Shown one piece after another: positions 56,280-64,000 of a stretch of 64,000 nt of DNA (the first letter of the stretch is position 1; every line of letters begins with the position of its first letter). The position numbers and the translations under genes were made by a program. The DNA is from Ashinkailepas kermadecensis (lineage: Eukaryota > Arthropoda > Thecostraca > Neolepadidae), in contig JAOTOM010005102.1 in the NCBI GenBank assembly GCA_034440615.1, positions 745,001-809,000 on the forward strand, read 5' to 3'. The notes below the pieces were generated by a model. The model ran no database searches. It saw only the letters and a list, made by a program, of their open reading frames with translations, and had not been told where the DNA came from.

Positions 56280-58588
56280 ATCCCCGGCTGGTTGGGCTCA
56301 GCCGCAGCACACTCCCGAAGCCTGAAGAGCAGACGGCTGGTGAGCACGTGTTGCGTTCATTGGTCCCTCGCCCGTCTCTTGGCGCTCTCCCAGAGGCGGC
56401 GCCGGCGCTGTTTGGGTCGGTCGACAGCAGTCAAAACGTCGCCGCGTTCACAGCCGTCTCAAATCCTCGCAACCAGCAGCGGTCCGTTTCTTTTTCTGTA
56501 AGCTTGCACCAACCGACTCACGATATGCGATTACATCAGTCCTTTCGAATATGGTAACCTGAGCTCAATATCTTGACAACGTATACAATCAGCGCTTCAA
56601 ATAGTACCAGCAAGATGTCTTATTGAAAGGATCGCGAGCAACACCTAGCGAATTGAACCCCTTCATATTTGCAATTGGCTTCAATATTTCTTGTCACACT
56701 TCGCCCGAATTTTGCTACATTTCACTACCGAATAGAAGAATTGAAATCATTTTGATATTACGGTAAAGTGATGGAACGCCTCGCATTACATGCTTTGAGC
56801 GGTGGCAAATCATATTTTATCCCTCTGCATCTTGTCCCTGATGAAATAACAGTAAAAACCCATGCGTGACGCTAGTTTTATCCCTGTAAATCCTGCACTG
56901 ATGAAAAATATTTTATATAGTAACTGAAACCTTACGACTCGAAGTCGAATGACAAGTCGACATGTGGTGTTGAAAAAAGCCGAGCAGTGGTGGCAGAGGC
57001 TTCAGTACAGGTCTTTAAGGGCTGTCATGCAGGTCCACATGACAGTAGGACACCCACGGTATTTAATGGTCATAGTGGTGACCTGGAGCCAGCATTTTTG
57101 GAAAAGTTCATTAAATCGCATGCTGCGGTTGTTCGAGGAAAGCTTGGTCGGTGTTCTCGGAAGCTGGAGACGACTGCGGGCACGGCAGACGACTGTATCC
57201 CCGGCTGACCTCCGGTGGCCCCCGGGACCGGAGCTGTTCCCGGCTGACCTCCGGTGGCCCCCAGGACCGGAGACGCCTGCGGGCACGGCGCACGGCGGCT
57301 CCACGGCGCTGTCCCCGGCTGACCTCCGGTGCCTCTCGCCGTCGCTGCGCCACAATCGACGCGGCCAGCACGTGGCGCGGAGTCGGCTCGGCGCGGCCGC
57401 CGGCACAGTACGCCGCCGCTGCCGCCGCTGCCGCCGTCTCGGCATCCGCACTGTCATCGTCGTTACGCCGGCCGGCCACAGCTCACTCTGATCGTTCCAG
57501 CACGGCGGCGGCGCAGCAGTAATGCCGCAGCTCGCCACTAATGGCCGCGCAGACGTGACGACAGCTGCGGCGCGCCGCTACCACAGGCCACAACCGCGTC
57601 GGCAACTCCATCAAGCCATCTGACCGCCCGATAATAGCATCGACACGGCGAAAGTCAGCACGGCCATTGCCGGCTGTCCACGGGATTACCGCCGTCGCCG
57701 GGCGGCACCGGTGTCGGCCCGATGGCCACGAGCTGTTGCTGAAAAGCCACCCTGTTGATTATCCAATCTGCGGAAGGGAAGTGTGCCCGCTGGCATGCCT
57801 TCACCATTGCCGGTGTAATTAAACCGCACTCTCCCAGACATCTGAAGTGATTAAGCCCGTAGCTCATACGTTGGCTTATTCATGGCTCATGGAGTTATGT
57901 ATCCTCGAAAAATTTGGAGAGTGTAAGTAGCACTTCAAGCATCACACCAGTATATATAAAATTATCTCATGTCCGTAATGCTCATCAGTATGTCCATTTG
58001 CTTCACTTCCAAATTAAATCACAAATACATGTGTCGTATTTTGTGTTTCATTTCAGTGTCCATGGGCTCCCATTCTCTTGAGGTTGACAGATGCATACAA
58101 ATTCATGCCCCTCTCATTATGCTATTTTCAGCATCACTGAGATAATTCGCTGCAGACAGAGGGCTCACCGAAGGCCGAGAGTTCACTGCGGCATTCATGC
58201 AGCTGCACGGAGCGTATCAGACGAGCCCTAGCCCATCTCCTCTCCCTGACTCTTGGAATATACTTTCCCTCCTTCGTCTTTCCGTCTTTCCCTTATCATA
58301 TATGTTCATCCCCTCCACGACATGGGTGCATTATTCGAGAAACTAACATGTCACCACTATTTACAAAATGTTAGCTGATCCAGAAATATGTCACGTGAAG
58401 AAACCAGTTCGCTTGCCACGAATTAATTATCGTTTTATTGTGCTCAATTTTCCTCATGCAAATTGTATTTGTTTTCACGTATATACATAGAAGAATGCAT
58501 CAATTATCCATGGTACATTTCACACACAGCGCCAGAGCCTTGCACCGACTGTGTTTGAATCCCGCTCATGTTTCCATGAGCTACTCAC
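56280..58588. other. Intron 3, with a GC-rich island at about 57,140-57,620
   Basis: The island contains three copies of CCCCGGCTGACCTCCGGTGG-type sequence and many CpGs. Open frames there have no recognisable homology. The rest is AT-rich and unremarkable. Confidence 0.4.
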
Positions 58589-58637
58589 CTTGCCAATACC
58601 AGCTGCCGACGGCGCCGACGAACAGGCGGTCGCCGAC
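58589..58637 (-). CDS. Integrin alpha exon 3 (propeller blade 3)
   Basis: At 49 nt this is the smallest exon. It encodes VGDRLFVGAVGSWYWQ plus the first base of a Gly. GSWYWQG is the conserved end of an integrin propeller blade. The acceptor is tgcacag and the donor CAAG|gtgagt, and the one-base overhang is completed by GT at the start of exon 4 to give WYWQG-QLF. It is followed by the largest intron of the locus (14,202 bp). Confidence 0.92.
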
Positions 58638-59099
58638 CTGTGCAGAGAGAGGAAGAGAAAGAAGGACAGTCGTCAGCAGCGGGAAACAACTTGGCGGTCA
58701 GCTATCACTCATCAGAGGTGATATGTGGATTAGGTAGCATATGAAATCACCGGGTAGTTGTGGTGGGAAGCAATAGGTCACTACTGAGCGCGGACGGTGG
58801 CACAACACAGTTCAACAATAAAGGGGTTTCACGGCAGTTTTTTTTCTTTTATCACAACACGTCTATGCGATGTACAATTCCATCGTCATTCTTCTAAAGG
58901 AGGTAACGACTATTCAAAATGATAATCATTCATTGTGCACAGGCTACTCATTTGGAAAACACAGTGCCAGGAGATAAAGCTCCCCTTGAGATGGCGATGC
59001 CAAACACAGCCAGTGACTAAAAGACACCGGGTGATGGCTGGGCCAACTGTTGCCCAGTGAAAGCTGGCAGAGAAGTCATCCAGTGACGGTTGGGAGGAA

Positions 59100-59365
59100 G
59101 GAGATTCACCCAGTGACGACTGCACTGGGAGACCAGGTACCCAAGACAGCAACAGAGCAGTTACCCGGAACAGCTGAGAAAACAAATACCCAGGCACATC
59201 TGACAGAACACTTACCCAGGGATATTCGGGAGAACACTTACCCAGGAACATCTGGAAGAACATATACCCAGGGGCATTTGACAGAACACTTGCTCAGGGA
59301 TATTTGGGAGAGTATTTACCCAGGGACATTTGGAAGAACATTTGCCCAGGGAGACTCAAGGGAGC
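59100..59365. repeat. Degenerate 24-bp repeat
   Basis: Irregular units such as TTACCCAGGGATATTTGGGA and GAACAC. It lies in intron 2. Confidence 0.7.
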
Positions 59366-60559
59366 CCAGTGATGATGTCTGACGACAGAACACGCCAGGA
59401 GCGATGCCAGCTGATGTGTGAAGGCAGTTGGCCCGCTGACGGCTCGCCTGCGAAGGCGCAGGCGAAACGGACGCCAGGCGGACGCGGGAATCTCAGCCTG
59501 CATTGCTGAGCTGAGAGGGCAGCGGTCGAGCCCGAGCCGGGCCCGCCGGCTATGGCACAGACGGAACCCCACAGACGACACAGGAATCGGTATGGCGCCG
59601 TGCGTGCCAGACTTTCATACCGATGAGGACGCGCCCATCACCATGCGCCGCCTGTTCACGCGGCGTGGTGGGACTGTGGTGCCAGAAACTGGAACCAGCT
59701 CCGCCACGCAACGTTTGTGAAAACCGCACGTTCCATCCAGAGATTGGCGAGGATAACATCGATCGAGATTCGGGATGACACCACCATGAAAAAGTGAGGA
59801 GAGATGTTTCCGCATTGCTGACGGAATATTCCCTGATCTGTCGCTGCCCGCCCATGATGATGCTTCAGAGCTCCCGTGATTACAATGACGGTTGCTATGA
59901 AGTTATATGCTCGGCGAGACACCTCTGCCCACGTTCCCACGCGTCCCAGTCGTCGCGTGACTTCATTTCGCGGCATCCCCATTAAGCGCAGCTCAACCAC
60001 TTGGGGGCTGTCAGCCTGTTTGTCCAGTCGACATCAACGGATGACAAGAAACCCATCCGAATGCTCGACGAAAACAAACACGGCTAGAGCATCACACAAT
60101 CAGCTTAATTGAGTGCTTCATTAAGCGAGCAGCATGAGTACTGTACCATTCGGAATGTGTTGCCCTTTGCAGCAGGCGGCTGTAAGGAAGGTTGTGAATT
60201 TCGCTGTGGTGTCTCCATCGAACGATCGACGTTGGCATTCCGTTCCGTGAGGTGTATGCGGCCACCATCACGCACGGTGTGACGCCTGCTTGTCCGCCCG
60301 GCGGTCCATCTGGGGCGGCACGCCACATCTGGCCGACATCACTAAATACGAGGCCATCGACGGCGCGGCGCCGCTGCAGCACCACCTCTCCCCACCCTGC
60401 ACGCCAGTCGACGCGTGCCCCAGGGATAAATCAGCGCTGGCTCAGTTCTGCGTGCAGCTGTGCGTGCAGGCGGGCCGGACCGGTGCCGCTGCTCCGGCCG
60501 CCGGACCGATCTGTCGGCGCGGCCGGCGACCTGGTCCGCCGCAGTCGGCGCCCGCCCGG

Positions 60560-61118
60560 CCACTGCGTGGACTCGCGGATATACGCGGCCACTGCGTAGA
60601 CTAGCTGATATACGTGGCCACTGCATGGACTCGGATATACGCGGCCACTGCGTAGACTCGCGGCTATACGCGGCCACCGCGTAGACTCGGATATACGCGG
60701 CCACTGCGTAGACTAGCTGATATACGCGACCACTGCGTAGACTCGGATATACGCGGCCACTAAGTAGACTAGCTGATATACGCGGCCACCGCATAGATTC
60801 GCTGATATACGCGGCCACTGCGTAGACTAGCTGATATATGCGGCCACTGCGTAGACTAGCTGATATATGCGGCCACTGCGTAGACTAGCTGATATACGCG
60901 ACCACTGCGTAGACTAGCTAATATACGCGGTCACTGCGTGGACTCGGATATACGCGGCCACTGCGTAGACTAACTGATATACGCGGTCACTGCGTAGACT
61001 AGCTGATATACGCGGCCACTGCGCAGACTAACTGATATACGCGGTCACTGCGTAGACTAGCTGATATACGCGGCCACTGCGTAGACCCGCGGATATACGC
61101 GGCCACTGCGTAGACTCA
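60560..61118. repeat. 29-bp tandem repeat, about 19 copies
   Basis: The unit is GCGTAGACTAGCTGATATAC plus GCGGCCACT, with a shorter ACTCGGATATACGCGG variant early in the array. It lies in intron 2. Confidence 0.93.
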
Positions 61119-62109
61119 CGGACATCGTTGACATTGGTCCGATCAATGTTTCTCTAGGTGCTTGACTATGTGTGGTGCTCTAGGTCAATGACGCGTTCGT
61201 GGTAGAATACACATGCTATATATCTTGGATGTTCGGTGTAATCGTTTATAATTTTCACGGTCACCAGGAAATTTGTCGCATCTTACACTCATTTTGCTCT
61301 TGTTCTCCTTAAAAGTCTAATTCCGAGACAGCTATCTGCAACAATACCACCCTAGACCGGCTTTTCACTGAGTAAGGGCGAACCTCACCAAAACTCTTCG
61401 CTTGGTGGGGGGCACGCCCCCACCATCCCCAGCAGTTGGAATGTTCATGTATGTGGTCCTAAGCTGTACGTCTTAACCGCCACATCATTTTTGTCATCGA
61501 AGCAGCTAAAAGAGGTAGGAACAGTCACTTCAGCTATCCAGAACTCCTGCGGGTAGAAAAATGGATATGTGCTCATGAAGAAAATGCGATTTTTGTAATG
61601 CTTAACGCTTTGCAGTATCTTCGGCCATTCAAGACGACATTATCTTGACATCTCGAAGCTCATGTTTCTGTCATGACCATACGAACTTGCCTCAAAGTAG
61701 ATATTTACGCTTTCTAAATTAGGAGGTCAAAGTAGCATCAGAAGCCATCCGAGTGGCCTGGAACTGCAAGACGAATATTACAGGTCTAATTGATAGTGCC
61801 CGAAGATCAGAAATATGACCCCCTCCCGGTGCAGCCGGTTCCATGCCTCCGAAGCACCATTACTGATGTGATTTAATCAACGCTTGAAGTGGCGGCGTTA
61901 ATGGCTCGACCCGCCGCGGACACTCGTAAACTATACAAGTGCCATGAACGCCGCTTCAGCTGGCATTTTAATTTGACGGGCCGTTGTGTTTTCACCGGCC
62001 GCAGGGGCGGCTGCATCCGTCCACAGACTGCATCCGTCTCTGCCTCGAGCGGTGGGCCGCCACACCAGGTGTGGCCGGGACGACCGACCTCGGCCGGCTC
62101 CTGGCTCAC
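61119..62109. other. Intron 2, nothing recognised
   Basis: Unique-looking sequence next to exon 2, with a short hairpin-like GGGGGGCACGCCCCC at about 61,408. Confidence 0.35.
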
Positions 62110-62171
62110 CTTGTTGATGGCCGAGCCCAGGCCCGACTGACACGAGCCCTGTCGGTGGTAGCCCCAGGCGC
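62110..62171 (-). CDS. Integrin alpha exon 2 (propeller blade 2-3)
   Basis: This short 62-nt exon encodes model residues 41-61, with the motif GAWGYHRQGSCQSGLGSAIN. The GYHRQGSCQ-G-G/S-AI stretch is a signature of RGD-type and PS2-type integrin alpha propellers. Its phase fits the one-base overhang from exon 1. It ends AAC AAG|gtgagc on a codon boundary. Longer open frames around it at 61.9-62.4 kb are intron read-through and are not part of the protein. Confidence 0.92.
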
Positions 62172-62983
62172 CTGGAACACAAGTGCGTGACGTCACCGTC
62201 GCGTGGGGCTTCTGCGGGCGGCAACATGCACGGTCCAGTGCAAACTGGAAAACACCATACACGTCGAACTGGACAAGACATGTTGCAGGCGAATCACCGA
62301 TGCTGATAGATTGAAAAGAGGGGCCTTCATATAAGTACTCGAGCTTGCCATTTATGCTTTTTATCATTCATTCTGGGCCTCGAGCAGCATTGGTTATGTT
62401 ATTTTACTAATATATCTATGTACCTGCACTATATCTATGATCTCAAAATTCAGTCCGCGAACTGCCACCCGTAGCCAATACCACTAACTCTGCTGATGAA
62501 AGTGGACCGGGAATTTTCACCCCTCCAACTATTGTTCTAGATCAAGGACAGACACTCAGTTTTCACCAGAACGTATTCCAATCCTTCAGCTGCAAGCACA
62601 TCGGGAATTTGAGCCACCTAATAATTTTCATAAAGGACGACTCTACATAGCAGCCGAAATCCAGCGATAATTTAGTTGTGACCTGGCAGTGGATATGCCC
62701 CAAAACCCCAATAATCAACCAAAACTTCGAATTAAAGGGTGACATAGAACAGAGAAAACTAGCAAACTTAATATGTCATTGGCTGAGAGAAGTCCACAAA
62801 TGCTGATCTTCATTGTTCACGACACATTTGGAGGAAAGTTGTGTCGCATAAATGAATGTAATAAGCCGATAAAAAGTGACATTTTAAGCGGAATGTCGTC
62901 GGATTTCGGAAATTCCATAATACACCCATGGCCTGGCACAACAAAATTGGCGTAAAGTCTTTTCGCCACCTGATCAAAAACCC

Positions 62984-63063
62984 GTGGCGTCACTGTGCCA
63001 CAAGGCGTCACAATTCCCAGCTATGGCTGTGAATTGTGACGCTCTGTGGCACAGCGACGCCAC
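62984..63063. ncRNA. 80-nt near-perfect hairpin (pre-miRNA-like or foldback remnant)
   Basis: Arms 62,984-63,021 and 63,026-63,063 match as inverted repeats at 34 of 38 positions around a 4-nt loop (TATG). Landmarks are CTGTGCCACA with TGTGGCACAG and GCGTCACAATTC with GAATTGTGACGC. It lies in intron 1. The near-full pairing and the very short loop also fit a small palindromic MITE. No expression evidence is visible from sequence. Confidence 0.4.
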
Positions 63064-63620
63064 CGGTTGGTCATAATGGTTATATATAGTGGTTGTAACC
63101 ATTCCTCGAGAAAACTAAGCTCGTCGCCTGCGTGCCAATAAATTGTCCCTAAGGCCAGCTACTACGCTGCCGAAGAATATATATCTATTGGCTCGTTTTG
63201 AGCATTTTTTTCAAACGAAGACCAAGTAGCGACGCCATGCATAGAGGATACTAGGCTCTATCATATGCATATCTTTCGGTCTTTGTATTGACGTACTTCG
63301 GCTTGGTATTAGTCACACCCTAAATCACGTGCTGTTTGAGGTGTATTTTTCCATGCAAGCTAACCTCGCTAAGCAAAAGACCACTTGCCTACTTTTCACA
63401 TTTGACAAGTCGACCTGGGATGGAACTCCCCAACGGTCAAAAGAGTATTGCGGGCGTTCGCATGCGGACACAGTTTGCCGGAACACAGCCCACAAATTAT
63501 CATGCAAATCCAGAAATCCGGAAGTAGCTGAACTAAGGCTACCATAACATGTTAAAGAATGTTTATTTTATTGGACTGCAGTGGAAGACATTGCTATTGA
63601 TCTGATTATTCTGCACTTAC

Positions 63621-63741
63621 CTGTGCGGCACACTGCGTACTCCTGGATGTCGGAGAAGCCGTTTTTGGCTACATAGCACGTGCCGACCGGTTCTCGCCTG
63701 CGCTGGTTGCTGGAGAACCACATGTAGCGAGGCGCACACGC
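63621..63741 (-). CDS. Integrin alpha exon 1 of the window (propeller blade 2)
   Basis: This exon encodes model residues 1-40, beginning ACAPRYMWFSS and including PVGTCYVAKNGF and EYAVCRT. The Cys-Ala-Pro-Arg-Tyr strand followed by the Cys pair is the conserved second-blade sequence of integrin alpha subunits. The acceptor is the AG at 63,743-63,742 and the donor is CAG|gtaag at 63,620. It ends one base into a codon, which exon 2 completes as Gly. It is not the first exon of the gene, because there is no start Met or signal peptide and it opens directly at an acceptor. Confidence 0.93.
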
Positions 63742-63839
63742 CTGTCAGATACACAGACTCGAGTTACTGTCGATCACAGTTCAGCTCCCGGCATCGTGAT
63801 ACACGATGTAGCTGAGTTAAGGCACATTAAAATATTCTG

Positions 63840-64000
63840 ATCGGGGAGGTGCGATGGGGATGGTCGATGGGGATGAGCGATGGGGATGGGCGATGGACGA
63901 CGGGGATTGGCAATGGAGATGGGCGATGGGGATGGGCGATGAGGATGGGCGACGGGGATTGGCAATGGGGGTGGGAAATGGGGATGGGCGATGTGGATGG
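63840..64000. repeat. Decayed (GATGGGGATGGGC)n array at the window edge
   Basis: Short G-rich units such as GATGGGGATGGGCGATGG with CGACGGGGATTGGC variants. It lies in the intron upstream of exon 1 of this model and runs off the window. Confidence 0.85.

Larger units (their letters stand above)
10902..63741 (-). other. Integrin alpha gene locus (PS2 / alpha-5/8/V-like), 20 exons, 5' end outside the window
   Basis: Spliced in order from high to low coordinates, 20 exons on the minus strand keep a single reading frame (2,808 nt, 935 residues plus stop). All donors are GT and all acceptors AG. Integrin alpha subunits are single-pass receptors that pair with a beta subunit and bind extracellular matrix. 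Visible in order are propeller blades with four Ca-binding FG-GAP loops, thigh, the Cys-loop genu, calf-1, calf-2 with a furin site, one membrane helix and GFFKR. No I (A) domain is inserted between the propeller blades. The signal peptide and first blade must lie beyond 64,000. Intron sizes run from 198 bp to 14.2 kb. The PS2-type assignment rests on the GYHRQGSCQ and GSWYWQG motifs and the cleaved calf-2 domain. The assignment as an integrin alpha is very secure; the exact orthology is less so. Confidence 0.95.

Noticed and set aside
57002..57541. GC-rich open frames at the intron 3 island as a new gene
   Set aside because: Arg/Ala/Pro-biased sequences open in several frames on both strands, with no domain; more likely a CpG-rich repeat island.

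Overview
This is a stretch of animal nuclear DNA, most likely from an arthropod. It is intron-rich, packed with minisatellites, and carries a CR1/L2-like LINE, hAT-like MITEs and short TTAGG-like tracts. A crustacean such as a barnacle would fit, but that is a guess; nothing here fixes the species. There are no bacterial-type genes, CRISPR arrays or operons.

One host gene dominates. On the minus strand, from about 63.74 kb down to 10.90 kb, I find 20 exons of an integrin alpha subunit of the RGD-binding class that lacks an inserted I domain (the alpha-PS2 / alpha-5 / alpha-8 / alpha-V group). All 20 exons join in phase: 2,808 nt, giving 935 residues plus a stop. The model runs from the second beta-propeller blade through four Ca-binding FG-GAP loops, the thigh, genu and calf regions, a furin site RQRRRR, one membrane segment and the GFFKR motif, to a stop at 10,904-10,902. 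The signal peptide and first blade lie beyond 64,000. The protein would pair with a beta subunit at the cell surface to bind matrix ligands.

Layout: 1-9.8 kb lies downstream of the gene and is made of decayed repeats. It includes a foldback (inverted) repeat at about 3.57-8.26 kb, one arm of which is split by a frame-broken LINE (about 3.75-6.84 kb). From 9.8 to 13.4 kb are the 3' UTR and last exons, with a 161-bp hAT-like MITE just upstream of the transmembrane exon and a 5 x 100-bp array. From 13.7 to 20.4 kb are closely spaced thigh/calf exons. From 20.4 to 44.4 kb are widely spaced thigh and propeller exons separated by long arrays. From 44.4 to 58.6 kb is a 14.2-kb intron filled largely with arrays. 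From 58.6 to 64 kb are the first exons of the model, with an 80-nt near-perfect hairpin in intron 1.

The most unusual theme is that several tandem duplications include or abut the integrin splice sites. A 53-bp minisatellite repeats the exon 6 donor six times, a 73-bp duplication copies the exon 14 acceptor, and a decayed copy of the exon 11 end and donor follows that exon. Degenerate donor-like or acceptor-like arrays also sit beside exons 8 and 10. I did not find a wholly new coding system; the novelty lies in this repeat/splice-site architecture, the repeat-bearing MITEs, and the low-complexity Asn/Gly/His cytoplasmic tail.
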